A stretch of DNA of 64,000 nucleotides from Tritrichomonas musculus (taxonomy: Eukaryota > Parabasalia > Tritrichomonadida > Tritrichomonadidae). Where the stretch lies: NCBI GenBank assembly GCA_039105265.1, contig JAPFFF010000008.1, positions 3,658,001 through 3,722,000 of the forward strand, in the 5' to 3' direction. Below, one piece after another: positions 20,798 to 31,488 of the stretch (the first letter of the stretch is position 1; every line of letters begins with the position of its first letter). A model generated the notes under the pieces. The model did not search any database, was not told where the DNA came from, and saw only the letters and a list, made by a program, of their open reading frames with translations. The translations under genes and the position numbers were made by a program.

Positions 20798-21495
20798 GTC
20801 CTCGCACGATTGAACTTCATTCAATTTTATTAACTTTTTATATATGCAAGATCAAATTTTGTATAATAGATAATTATTTTTTGATATATCTGTATCAAAT
20901 ATTGAAGGCTATTTGAAAAAAGCCTTCAAAAAGTGGCGAGTGCGATTCTGAGATCTCAAATTATTTCAAATTTTTCTATGGATTGAGACAACTCATACAA
21001 TTTCTTTTTTCTAAGATATTTCGAGCTTAGTTTTTATTATTATTATTGAGAAATTGGATCTTCAAATTATAGCAACTTTAAATACAATATAATTCTCTAA
21101 AATCTATCAAAAAAAAATCTCAAGCATTTCAGATCAATAAATAGATTTTTTAAAGAATAATTAATAATCAATTAAACCATCGAAGAGTTGACTTATTTTT
21201 ACATCCATTGGCATGAAATATTAATATTAAAGTAGAATAAACATTCAAATATGCCTTAATTCACTTTTTTGCATATCACTTTATCAAATATAAATAAAAA
21301 TAATAATAATAAAAAGCAATATTTCATTTAAAAATGAAAACAAGAATTTATTAAAAGTAAATTGAATATAAAAATCCAATATATTTTGATATTTTTGATG
21401 TATTTTTTTTGATATATAAACCATCAAATATTTTAAAGCAATCTCATAATTAATTGATATTTATTGATTTTTAAGTGATGATTTGATTTTGCAAT

Positions 21496-21537
<42 letters not shown>

Positions 21538-21801
21538 ATAAAATTATTAGATTTGTAATGAGAATTGCATTGTGAAGAAATATAAAACGTTAAAAGCATG
21601 TCTGATTGATTGTTTGAATAAATTTTACATAATTTAAAAGCAACTCTGAAGTTGTTTGTATTGAATTCTTCAATATAAAATAAAAATATGAATATTTAAA
21701 AATCAATTCAATTTTTCATCGATTTAAAATTCAATAAAAAATAATAATCGTCTACTTTTAAAAAGTTTGAAATTTTGAATGAAATTCAATAGTGCGAGGA
21801 C
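20798..21801. mobile_element. Non-autonomous inverted-repeat element (~1 kb)
   Basis: TIRs GTCCTCGCACGATTGAACTT at 20798 and the matching sequence ending at 21801 (GTCCTCGCACTATTGAATTT in reverse complement), then TTCATTCAA, make ~29 bp with 3 mismatches. TA flanks both sides (20796-20797, 21802-21803), and TTTACA is repeated just outside them, so either a 2-bp TA or a 6-bp TTTACA duplication is possible. There is no ORF. It contains a T40 homopolymer. Confidence 0.75.
21497..21536 (+). repeat. T40 homopolymer
   Basis: Forty consecutive T residues inside the non-autonomous element. The length is likely unstable and prone to sequencing error. Confidence 0.9.
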
Positions 21802-21808
21802 TATTTAC

Positions 21809-22133
21809 AGAGGTATTCATGTGAAGTGAAAACTCGTTATTTAATTTTTTTATTTTGGCTTTAATTGAATGAATATTATATCTTATGAAAAAATATTAAG
21901 ATTATTTACTTCTATATATCCAATACTGACATTTGCCATAATTGGTTTTAATGGATGTTGAGAATTTAAAAACCATTTAAAAAATGATATTTCGTTTATA
22001 TCTCGAGTCAAATAAAATATTTATGAATTACAAATCAATAATAATATTTTGTACTTTATTTATAAAATATTTTATCTGTTTTATTTCCAAATTACTAGCC
22101 ATATATAGATTTAAACACAAATTTACATAAAAA
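21809..22133 (+). mobile_element. Solo left end of the AGAGGTATTCATGT family
   Basis: AGAGGTATTCATGTGAAGTG at 21809 matches the left end of the 16538-17700 element (AGAGGTATTCATGTGAGGTG). No right end is found before the TTAA elements that follow, so the copy is truncated or interrupted. The rest is AT-rich. Confidence 0.6.
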
Positions 22134-22307
22134 TTAAGAAAATGACTTCGAAGAAGGACTACGTCCCACAACTTCGTCATACGACTCGTGTAGCTTTGCT
22201 CCTAGGTTCGCAGAACCCGGAACCTCTGGTTCTTCATTTGTAATTTTTTCTTCGTTGCTGTCATTTCCTAAACTATCGTTATTGGAATATTTTAAAATAT
22301 AATCCAT
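22134..22307 (-). CDS. Small ORF, 57 residues, acidic, unknown
   Basis: Starting at ATG 22305-22307 and ending with TAA at 22134-22136, this frame encodes an acidic, Ser/Asn-rich peptide beginning MDYILKYSNNDSLGNDSNEE and ending GRSPSSKSFS. It is clearly richer in G+C than the DNA around it and uses all codon positions normally, which suggests real or recently real coding sequence. It lies behind a solo transposon end and 70 bp from a MITE, so it may be a remnant of a larger gene or of the element itself. No family is recognised. Confidence 0.35.
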   Translation of the reverse strand: MDYILKYSNNDSLGNDSNEEKITNEEPEVPGSANLGAKLHESYDEVVGRSPSSKSFS

Positions 22308-22377
22308 TTGTTAAACGATAAAATATTTAAATTAATAATTATATAATGTTTATATAATTATTTACAATCATTATTAA

Positions 22378-22617
22378 GGTACAAATCCAGTACGTTTAGT
22401 AACCGCAATTTTTTTTGACATTCTCAAAGAATAATATGACATGTTAAATAAAAAACGATTATTTTCATCCATTTCATATAACATGTCATAATGTTTATTT
22501 AAATTGTAAAATAAGTGTCAAAAACAAACCAAGTCAATTTAAACTTTTTCAGAGACATTCAACTATTCAAATAATAAACGTTCTCATATTCAAAAAATAA
22601 CGTACTGGATTTGTACC
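22378..22617 (+). mobile_element. 240-bp MITE with TTAA target site
   Basis: A perfect 19-bp TIR GGTACAAATCCAGTACGTT at both ends is flanked by TTAA (22374-22377, 22618-22621). An internal ATGACATGTT...AACATGTCAT inverted repeat allows a further hairpin. A truncated copy of the same family lies at 41561-41605. Confidence 0.9.
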
Positions 22618-22650
22618 TTAAATAAAATTAAATAATTTTAAATAAATTAA

Positions 22651-25600
22651 GGACGACCTTTCTATGAAAAATAATCGTCGTGGTTACATTTAATTTTACC
22701 CCAAATGGAAAATTTATAACGAATGGTCGTTCATTATTTTTTGTGTATCTAAACCAATACAAACAAAGTAAAGTGCAAATATTACGATTAGAAAACTATA
22801 GCTCAATGTCAAAAGTATCAAGAATGTCATTTGCTCGATTCTTTTTCAGATGATTTAAACGATTCAAACCAAATATCGATCATTTGATTACTTAGATAAT
22901 ATAGCATTTTCATTTGCTTATATTAGATAATGAATTAATCGAAATGTGTTCTTGAACTTCTTCAATACACTTGATTTCAATGAAATGCTTTTATGATGAT
23001 TAACTACTTCATTAATCAAATGATATATTCCAAAATACAGCATTCATAGATTTCATAAGTAATATCAAAAGCTTACTAAACGCTCTTAATAATGCTTTTT
23101 TTTGTATATTTTTTTTGAATACTGTAAACCATTCAAATCTAAAATTACGATTACTTTTACCTCAATTAAATAATTTTTTCGATTTAATTTTCATAAAATA
23201 TCTTATTTAAAAAAACAAAAATATAAGATTAAATTCACAAAATAGATATTATTTATTTTATCCTCCATTTATCCTATGCTTTTTAGTATTTTTAAAGAAA
23301 TATTAAAAAAATAATTGAAATAAAAAAATTAAAAAATGATTTTTATTAAGAATTCTTTTAGTAGAGTATTTGTCCTGGCTTATAACCATCAGCTTTCTTG
23401 TTAGCATCTCCTTTTGCCTTTAATTTTTTCCTTCTTTTCTCATTTAATTTTTTGGCCACTTCTGGGTTTCTTCTGGCAGCATTTTTTTTCATCTGGGCAT
23501 CTTTTCTTCCCTTTAGAATATCACAGAAAGGAGAACAAAGAGGTTGCATGTTTAATGCATTGAAGATGATCTCTTCGAAATGTTGCGGATCATTCCATTC
23601 AATGATCGATAAGCACAGTCTAACAGTTGTTGAAGTGGAATACTTGGTATCTTTTCTTAAATACTTGGTTTTGAAGTTATTAAAACACTCGTTATTTTGA
23701 GTATTAATATTTGGATTAACTTTTTCTGCGTAATGCTTGTTTTTCTTCAGAAATTCTTTCAAATTATCAACAAAATATTCTTTATTTTTTCCTTTGTATG
23801 ATCTTGTTTTAATTCCTTCTTTATGGGCGCATTTTTTATGTTTTCCAATATAATGATTTGGAATATTGTTGTAAAGCTCAATTCTTTTTTCTTTAGTTAT
23901 TTCTTTATCTCTGAATAATTTTTCTAAATAACGGCCAATACTTTCAACCAAACCTTTGAAAGGTTTCCCATTATTTTTGTTAAAATTTTCCAAGTTTTTT
24001 TTGATTGCTTTTATAGCATGTCCCGGGTCCAGTGCTTCAGTAATTTTCAATCCAGATTCTTCTATTAATTTTCGAGATACGGCATCATTATCGTGTACGT
24101 ACGATAGAACTTTTTCTGAGTTTTTCCATCTTTCAGCAATTTCACCAACCCCAACTTTTTCTAAATTACGTGACGGTTGATCTGTTGTACCTTCTACAAA
24201 TTGTTTAGGTACACTATTTATTGCAAAATCAATTATTTTCCTTGTCTTAATTTCTATCATTGTTACGATACAAGTCGATCCATGGCGCCTGTGATCCCCG
24301 GCGCCATCTAAAGATACAATCGCATCTTTTTCAATATCATCGGCATATTTCTGAACTGTATCTCGTGCTAATTGAATTATTTTCTGAGTGATTTGATCTT
24401 TATATAAATAAAAAACTTTTTCAGAACAGCAATCAGTTTCATTCAATGTTAAAAATTTGTGAATTTGAGAAAAAGTCATCCCACAAATTAAAGTCGTTAT
24501 AGCAAATTTAACAATATTGTCTTGATTTAAAAATTTTTCCGTTTGAGTTTTTTTATCACAATACTTTTTTTTTGGAGTCGGGGAGCTTTCACGAGATGTT
24601 TTTGGAGTTGGAGTGCTTTCACGAGAAGAACATGATGTAACTTGAGTAAACTTATTTTCTTTTGTCTTTTCTTTATTTTTTTTTCCGTTTTCACGAGCAC
24701 TTTTGATATGAAATGGCGTTTTTCCCATTAAAAAATAATAATGACATGTTATACGAAAAATATGAAAAATAAATAAATTAATTTATAGAGGAAGAAAACA
24801 GGTCTACAAAACAATTAATATATAAAATAAATATATTACAGTATAAACCATAATGTGAAGCCATTGATTAACCATAATTAAAATAAATTAAGAAATACAT
24901 TTAATAATTAAGGCAATCTTTCTTAATTTTAATGAAAAAATCATATCAACAAATAAATAATTGGAATATAATTAGCCTTTACTTTTTTCACATCACAAAT
25001 TCATTAACGTAACTTTTTAACGTTTATATTCTTTAATCCTTATTTTGGTTGTTGTATTTGCACGTTTTTGGTAAAAATATCAAGTTTTCAAATTAAACTT
25101 TATTAAAAAAATCATTGAACAGATAAAATTAAAATTTTGAGGCACTTTAGTTTTTATTTTATATAATCGCTTTTTAGAATTGGTTTTATATGTTAAAAAG
25201 GAATTAAAAGTTTATAAAACAATACTATAATAGTAAATAATCTAGAAATCTTGAGTAATGTGAATTGGTTTGCTCACAGAGTGATTACATTCTTTTTATA
25301 AAATGGTCAATCATTTCACCTTTGCCAAAAATGATTTTTTAAAATAGCATTTTACTTTTACAAAAATGGTTTTATTAAATAATTTAATTGATATTTTATT
25401 TATTCACAAAAAATTATTTAGTATATTATCTTTTTTCAGAGATATGATTATTTTATGTATTCAATATTTTCAATAAAAAATACATTGTACAAACCTTGTA
25501 TTTTTTCTATCGTTCTTTGTAGAACAAGGTTGGTACAAAAAGTGAAGTCTAAATATAATACATATAAATAAATAAATAATCAGTTTTGAAAAAGAGATAT

Positions 25601-26016
25601 TTCAAAAAATAAATATGAATTACACAAAATTCGTTTATATTTTTTTTTCAACGAATTTCAGAATGTAATAACTCAATTTCAAAAGATAATATTTTTGTTT
25701 TTTATGCGCCATTTATTAAATAACATGAATGTTTATAATAATCCGGTCCCAAACTTATATTATATTAAAGGAAAAAATGAAATTTTAGAAGATAAAATAA
25801 AAAAAAACTTAAATTTGCTAAATGGTAAGTATTAATTTTACTTTTCGAACCGGATATCATTAATCTATTCTATTTGGTTTATATTAACACAAAAATAAGT
25901 TTCTTTTTTCCCTTCTAACTTGAGTTATTAAATTTTTAAATTTTCAATGATTTACGATAAAAATGAATACAAAAATTAATCGTTAAAAATTAATTATAAA
26001 CGGTGAAAGGTCGTCC
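22651..26016 (-). mobile_element. Kolobok-like transposon, complete, TTAA target site
   Basis: A 12-bp TIR GGACGACCTTTC/GAAAGGTCGTCC at 22651-22662 and 26005-26016 is flanked by TTAA at 22647-22650 and 26017-26020. The 3,366-bp element carries one intact transposase gene (23358-24728) and ~1.3 kb of non-coding DNA upstream of it. TTAA target use and the transposase type agree with the Kolobok superfamily. Confidence 0.85.
23358..24728 (-). CDS. Kolobok/Mutator-like DDE transposase
   Basis: 456 residues, apparently intact. A basic Lys-rich N-terminus with two repeats of a SRESxPTPK motif is followed by a helical region (FAITTLICGMTFSQIHKFL), then the catalytic block IVSLDGAGDHRRHGSTCIVT (~113-132), typical of the 'DGSW-RRG' first-Asp motif of Kolobok/Mutator-like transposases, then KTRKIIDFAI. 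The second Asp is probably in SYVHDNDAVSRK (~205) with the downstream EALDPGHAIKAIKKNL helix. NTQNNECFNNFKTKY (~335) provides a plausible glutamate, followed by a CSPFC motif and a Lys-rich tail. It sits alone in an element with intact TIRs and TTAA sites, so the copy could be mobile. Start chosen is the first Met; stop codons lie upstream. Confidence 0.8.
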   Translation of the reverse strand: MGKTPFHIKSARENGKKNKEKTKENKFTQVTSCSSRESTPTPKTSRESSPTPKKKYCDKKTQTEKFLNQDNIVKFAITTLICGMTFSQIHKFLTLNETDCCSEKVFYLYKDQITQKIIQLARDTVQKYADDIEKDAIVSLDGAGDHRRHGSTCIVTMIEIKTRKIIDFAINSVPKQFVEGTTDQPSRNLEKVGVGEIAERWKNSEKVLSYVHDNDAVSRKLIEESGLKITEALDPGHAIKAIKKNLENFNKNNGKPFKGLVESIGRYLEKLFRDKEITKEKRIELYNNIPNHYIGKHKKCAHKEGIKTRSYKGKNKEYFVDNLKEFLKKNKHYAEKVNPNINTQNNECFNNFKTKYLRKDTKYSTSTTVRLCLSIIEWNDPQHFEEIIFNALNMQPLCSPFCDILKGRKDAQMKKNAARRNPEVAKKLNEKRRKKLKAKGDANKKADGYKPGQILY

Positions 26017-26020
26017 TTAA

Positions 26021-26570
26021 GATAAAAATAATAATTCTTAATTTATTTTGTATTAATTTAATCTTATTTGTTAGCAAGATTTGCGAATGCAAAATTTAAT
26101 AGTACTCAAAATAAAAATTTTTAAAACCAAAAATTTTACACATTTTATTTACTGATTATGATGCCTTATTATGCGATAAAGAATATTGTTATGACCTTAG
26201 AAGAACTTTTAGAACCAAGAGAGATATATTAAAGAAAATGATTAAAAAGTGTATTTAACCAATTCGCTTACTGCATTGTTAATATTTTTGTTCTATTGCA
26301 GTATTATTATTAAACATAAATTTATAATAAATTAATATTTAAATATCCTTATATTTTGGGTTAAATTTCAACAACATTTAAGGTATCAATTAAGGTATCA
26401 AAGGCACAAAATCGGTGCTTATATATAAGTAGAATGTGCCATCTTATGGTGCACTGTAAAAACGGTGATAGTGAGCGTAGCGAACGGTTTGGACCGTAGG
26501 TCAAAAATCACGGTTTTTAGATACTACTTAAGAAGATATAAATATACTGATATATCAATTTATTTTGAAT
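26021..26570. other. AT-rich spacer with tandem 12-mers and a GC-richer hairpin cluster
   Basis: Two tandem TTAAGGTATCAA units lie at 26378-26401. The 26403-26520 stretch is less A/T-rich and contains GGCACA/TGTGCC and TAAAAACGGTGA/TCACGGTTTTTA inverted pairs (the outer arms at 26457-26468 and ~26508-26519 differ at one position). No protein is visible. It could be a small foldback element or a structured RNA; neither is established. Confidence 0.35.
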
Positions 26571-26572
26571 GC

Positions 26573-26715
26573 AAAATTTCGGCCCAACTTGACCCAATTT
26601 AGCCCATATTAAACTGCCAAATATCCTCTGAATTATTCAAAATATGTGAGAAAAGTTATCCCAAAAAATTTGGGCTAACTTGGACTAACTTGGGCCAAGT
26701 TGGGCCCGAATTTTA
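26573..26715. mobile_element. ~145-bp foldback element (GGCCCAACTTG)
   Basis: The left part TTCGGCCCAACTTGACCCAA, ending TTTAGCCCA, and the right part TGGGCTAACTTGG..., ending AAGTTGGGCCCGAA, are imperfect reverse complements containing short CCCAACTTG/CCAAGTT repeats. Size and structure are MITE-like. No target duplication was identified. Confidence 0.55.
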
Positions 26716-27135
26716 TATATGACCATTATATTGTTTTATTTATTTAAATTAAATTTATGGCCATTATATATAATAAAAATAGGTTAGTTTATTTAATATT
26801 AAAAACTTTTAGGAAGATATATTTATTTTTTGGATACTCAATACTTCTGATGAAAACGATAAAAATACTATAAAATGATATAACATTAAATATAGTTTTA
26901 TCGCATTCAATTTATTAAATTAAGAGAAAAAAATACTTTTAAAAAGATATCAAACAATAATTATATTAATATGTTTATATATTTAAAAAAATATATGTGA
27001 TATTTATTGATTATTTTTGGTACACACGAAACCAATTTTGGCCCATGATTTTTAAAAAATATTATTTTGGGCATATTTGATAACCCTAATAAAAAAATAA
27101 AAATTTGTGATTTGGGATCAAACATTTTTGAGATA

Positions 27136-28629
27136 AACTGAAAACGGAAAGTCAGTAGCATTTCACTTTCATTCAAAAAGTTGATGATAAATGTGTTTTT
27201 ATTTAAAAAGTTGATATGAGATTTCAACAGTTTATTTGAGATATTTTTCAGTTTATTTGAATACTTTAAATCATTGATTTGAGAAGAAATTTTTAATTGA
27301 AAATTTTTATAAATTTTCTTCATTATTTTTTTATGAATTGCAAAAACATTGGAAACATTTTTTGTTCTGGTCTTACGAGAAATGAACAAATTGCAGAGCT
27401 AATAAAACTTGGTTTCAAATCAAGAGAAATCCAACAGATGATGCACTGTGGTCCAAACATTATATGCGATGTAAGAAAATCTCTCAAGACTTTTGGAAGT
27501 GCACCCGAGCAAAGTAAAATTGGAAGACCAACCAAGAAAACCAAAACCGTTTCATCTTTTATTGTTCAACATACTCATCAAAATCCATATATATCAGGTA
27601 CTGATCTACACCATCAAATTATTGATTCAATTGGAATCGATATATCACCGACAGTTATTAATGAAATAAGAGGAGAAGAAGGATTCAAATTTTTACCACC
27701 CATAAAAGAACCATTGCTTACAGAGATTCAAATTGAAAAAAGAATGAACTTTTGTTACTCAGTGCTCATTCATTTAGATGATCTGCCAAACATAGGATTC
27801 TCAGATGAGTCCAGATTTGGACTTGGTAGCGACAAAAGGTGGGTCTGGAGGAAAAGGAAGGAGCACAATCAAAATGCTATTATCCAACAAGCAAAATACT
27901 CAATCTCTGTGATGGCCTGGGGTTTAATAGGCCCTGATTACAAACCTCATATATATATATTTATGATTCAACAGAAAATGCTAAAAACTACCAAGAAATG
28001 CTAATTGATAACTCGTTTTTAGAAGATGCTGAAACTTTTTATAACGGAGATTTTGCCTTCCAGCAAGACGGAGCTCGGCCACATACTGCAAAGACATCAA
28101 TTGAAACAATAACAGATGTTTGTGATCTGGTGGCCAATTGGCCACCAAATTCACCTGATTTAAATGTGATTGAAATGATATGGTCCATAATGGACGATAT
28201 CATTTCATTCTATCACCCTAATAACAAAGAAGAACTTATTGATTCTATTAAATGTGCCTGGAATTCAATAAAATTGGAAACTATAAACAACTTATGCCGA
28301 TCATTTGCACGTCGATGTTATTTGTGTCTCCAAAATCATGGCCATTGCATTCAACGCCAAATTACTAGAGGGTTGAATAATGATATCACAAAAGAAGAAA
28401 TCGAAGTTCTTTTTGATGAATTAAAAAAAGATGGATACATTTTAAATGAAGTTGATTTATTCATAAAGAAAAAAATAAATGAATAAAAAATTTTTATAGA
28501 ATTTAACTTTTTGAAGGGACCGGAATCTCAGTAGCAATTATTTTCACTTTTTAAAAATGTTTTATAAAAAATATATTGAATTAAAAAAAAATTGAATCTT
28601 ATCGTGCTACCGACTTTCCAATTTCAGTT
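27136..28629 (+). mobile_element. Tc1-type transposon with degenerate ends
   Basis: Imperfect TIRs: left AACTGAAAACGGAAAGTCAG and, in reverse complement, right AACTGAAATTGGAAAGTCGG, both continuing TAGCA. TA flanks lie at 27134-27135 and 28630-28631. The ~1.5-kb element has one transposase gene reading outward on the plus strand. Confidence 0.75.
27297..28486 (+). pseudogene. Tc1-type DD34E transposase with one frameshift
   Basis: The likely start is at or before MNCKNIGNIFCSGLTRNEQI. An N-terminal helix-turn-helix and a KIGRPTKKTK linker precede the first Asp in GFSDESRFGLGSDKRWVW. After DYKPHIYI the frame is lost in a TATATATATATTTATG stretch (27948-27964) by one nucleotide; the other frame continues YDSTENAKNYQEML, then the second Asp in FQQDGARPHTA and the Glu in SPDLNVIEMIW, with 34 residues between. 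It differs strongly from the 19518-20581 transposase, so it is a separate family. Confidence 0.85.
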
Positions 28630-28793
28630 TAAATGGATTTTGAAAAAGTGATACAAAGTCAATTGTCCACCCTGAATTGGATAACTTTGATTGAGTATCG
28701 ATAAAAATAGCTGGATATTTTAAATATCCTATTTAATAAACATTAAAAGAAAAAAAAAAAAAAAAATATATAATGCACTTAATCAAAATTTTA

Positions 28794-29579
28794 TTAAAAG
28801 TCAACTTTGTTGATTTCATTACTCATTGGGATAACTCTCTCAAAAATAAATTTACTGAATTCGTCAGTTAGCATTGATGGTGGGAATTTTACTTTTAGAT
28901 CATCATCATCATCATCTTCGCATAGTTTAATTTGCTCTCTTACAATTACTGACTCAGCACCATTAAAATCAATTTTTGATTTAATATATCCTACTGAAAG
29001 TAGCTCGGAAAGGATTATCATGAAAGGATTGAGAAAAGCAACAGCTTTATTTTTATCATCTGGTACAATTTCTGGGAAATATTTCATTAGATTTTCAATA
29101 ATATTATTTTTTTGAATAAATTTATATAGTTTCTTATATGCTTTCTTTCTCTCTAATTCCTGTGTACCTGTATCAAATACACTACTTTCACCAAATAAAG
29201 CAGAATCTTGCCTATTTATTATTGATATCCATTTGCAAACTTTGTCAGTAATTGTTTTTGTAACTTTTGAAGGAGTTAATGATAATTTATTACTCTCAGG
29301 ATATATGTTTTTATCTTCATCAACTTTACAGCCTCGAAATAGGAGTGGAGAAAGTTGATGAATACCTGATTCCCAAAATATTGGGAAAGTTCTGATTATG
29401 AGATCTAGTTTCTCACCAAATAATTCTTCATGAGTGATTTCAGGCGTTATTTTTAGATCATCTAACTTTTGATTATGATAAAATGTTTTTCCTGTCGAAA
29501 TAATTAATTGCCTGATTTTGTTATTATATGTGTTTGGCCTATCAATATTCTCCGATGCAAATTTATCATAGCTGTTTTT

Positions 29580-29619
<40 letters not shown>

Positions 29620-30518
29620 GAATTTGATATATTGGAATCTTTCGATTTATTAATGATATTAATAATAATACAAAGGGCATTAACACCGGCATCAAGAACG
29701 AGCTTTTTATCTAAGTCATAAATTATTCCCTCTAAAATATTTTTAACAATTTTATACCTGCTCTTCCAATCTCCAATCTCTAACATATCTCCTTGATCAT
29801 TATAACAATAATTAAATATCTTGAGTAAGTAGAATGTGCGTTCATATAATAAATCATATTTTTTTCTGGCTTTACTTTCTTTTCCTTCATCAATTTTGTC
29901 AAATATTCCTTTATATTGATAGTATTCTAACATATTTGAAGCAATTGCTTTAGATATATATTCAAATATATTTTTGTCACTATTCTGTGCAGCTAATGTG
30001 GAGAGCAAATCTCGATATCCAGGATAATCACAATTTGATATTAATTTAGGTATGATCTTTCCTAATATATCTTTATCCCTAAAAAACATATATTTTGGAT
30101 TTGCAACAAAGCTAGAGATGATCTTTCCCCAATGGATGCTTGTTCCACGATTAGCTCCTGGACTGTTAATAAAATCAATCATAGTTGTTTTAAAATCATC
30201 TGAATTATATAGTTTTTCTTTAAGCTTGTTACTTGGAGTTGATAAAGCGATTGAAATATTTCTTGAGATCATTAAAAATTTATCATTTTCAGGGCAATTT
30301 TTATTTTTATCTTTAATAGCATAGTCAAGGAGATCTGAAATATATTTTTCAACAAATTCGAGCAAAATTGGGGGTTCACTTCGAAATGTAACTGACAATA
30401 AAGTTGTTAATTTAGAATCTCCAAATACTCCTTTGATCCTAGTTTGTGAATCTTTATCACCTTTATGTTCCTCTAAGAATTTAGTAATATCGTTTGAAAG
30501 CGTTTTCTTTTTAAACAT
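28794..30518 (-). CDS. SAPS-like (PP6 regulatory subunit-like) protein
   Basis: About 574 residues from ATG 30516-30518 (MFKKKTLSNDITKFLEEH). The longer open frame reading upstream through an A30 tract would add a poly-Phe leader and is artefactual. The helical architecture and the early blocks (LTTLLSVTFRSEPPILLEFV, ISDLLDYAI, PKYMFFRDKDILGKIIPKL, YRDLLSTLAA) are arranged like SAPS-domain proteins, which scaffold Sit4/PP6 phosphatases. Within that domain is a run of 13 Asp encoded by a repeated GAT/ATC triplet (about 29578-29620), and a shorter Asp run near the C-terminus. Family assignment is by pattern only and could be wrong; it is confidently a real gene on length and composition. Confidence 0.6.
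29578..29620 (-). repeat. ATC triplet run encoding poly-Asp
   Basis: About 14 consecutive ATC triplets on the plus strand, read as GAT (Asp) codons in the SAPS-like gene. It is a coding microsatellite within a predicted loop, probably variable in length. Confidence 0.9.
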
Positions 30519-30552
30519 GATTTTTAAATTTATACTAATTGACCTTGAATGA

Positions 30553-30586
<34 letters not shown>

Positions 30587-30838
30587 TCAAATCCTAGTGA
30601 ACCCGAGTTCTATTTAAATATCAGCACCCCATATTCAAAAAGTGGAAGAAAAAAATAAAATTCATTCAATTTTTTTAATTAAACTTTTTGAATGGTATTT
30701 AAAAAATAAAAGTAAAAAAAGTAAAATAATCAGAACTAATGGTTTGTAATATTATATAACTAAATAAAATAATTAAATAAGTAATTTTTAGGTCGCAAAT
30801 GTATGATATTTGAAAAACAAAAAAGTAGTGAAGAAAGG
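30519..30838. other. Upstream region of the SAPS-like gene with A30 tract
   Basis: It contains an A30 homopolymer (30554-30583) only ~36 bp before the start codon. On the minus strand this reads as a T30 tract in the promoter-proximal region. Two TTCAAAAAGT/ACTTTTTGAA strings lie at ~30635 and ~30683. No gene. Confidence 0.6.
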
Positions 30839-31317
30839 TAGACTTGTTATTTTGAGAATCGATATCAAAAACGTCACTTTTTTGCATATGATACTCGATT
30901 ATCAGTTTACAAATCTGATATCGAGATTATCGATTATCAAGATATCAGATATGAAATGTGATATAAAAATAATCGTAAACTTGATATCAATTACCGAGAT
31001 CTCGAGATCTCAAACAGATTTATCTTTTTTTATAATTGGCATTTGTGAATTTATTATATCTAAAAATAAATAATAGAATGTATTGATGTTTATTTTAAGA
31101 TTAAAATCAAAAAAATACATTCTTTTTTATGAAATATTTGAGAATGAATTATGATCATATATTTATCAAAAAGTTTAATTGAAAATTCTGATATCAAAAG
31201 CTGAGAAAAAAAATTCTCGATCTCTGAAATCGATCTCGAGAATCTGTGCATATTTATGTATCGATATCAAAAAGTCAATCAATTATCGATCTCGAGAATC
31301 GGAGAATAACAAGTCTA
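30839..31317 (+). mobile_element. MITE, TAGACTTGTTATT family, copy 1 (8-bp target duplication)
   Basis: The 479-bp element begins TAGACTTGTTATT and ends AATAACAAGTCTA, flanked by a perfect 8-bp repeat AAGAAAGG (30831-30838 and 31318-31325). The interior is rich in GATATC, CGATTATC and GAGATCTCGAGATC short palindromes. A second copy in opposite orientation lies at 41863-42340 with near-identical sequence. The short open frame across it is spurious. Confidence 0.92.
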
Positions 31318-31488
31318 AAGAAAGGTAAGAGGTACGGGTACTAAAAATTTTTTTAAAAATTCTTTATATTAATATATTTTATTAAGTATATTCAATATTA
31401 TATAAAAAATATTTAATGAAAGAGTTTTGTTCGTCAGGTGGAGTTTTATGAGTATTTTTATTAATTTTCGTAAACCATTGAAATTATA

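Noticed and set aside
25724..25843. Short plus-strand frame with GGTAAGTAT splice-donor-like end inside the Kolobok element
   Set aside because: Only ~35 codons, no acceptor or second exon recognised, and no family resemblance.
28794..30590. Poly-Phe extended start of the SAPS-like protein
   Set aside because: The extension comes from translating an A30 tract. The internal MFKKKTLSNDI start fits SAPS-like proteins better.
30810..31073. 87-codon frame shared with 42106-42393
   Set aside because: Both are the same MITE read in opposite orientations; similarity reflects the repeat, not a protein family.
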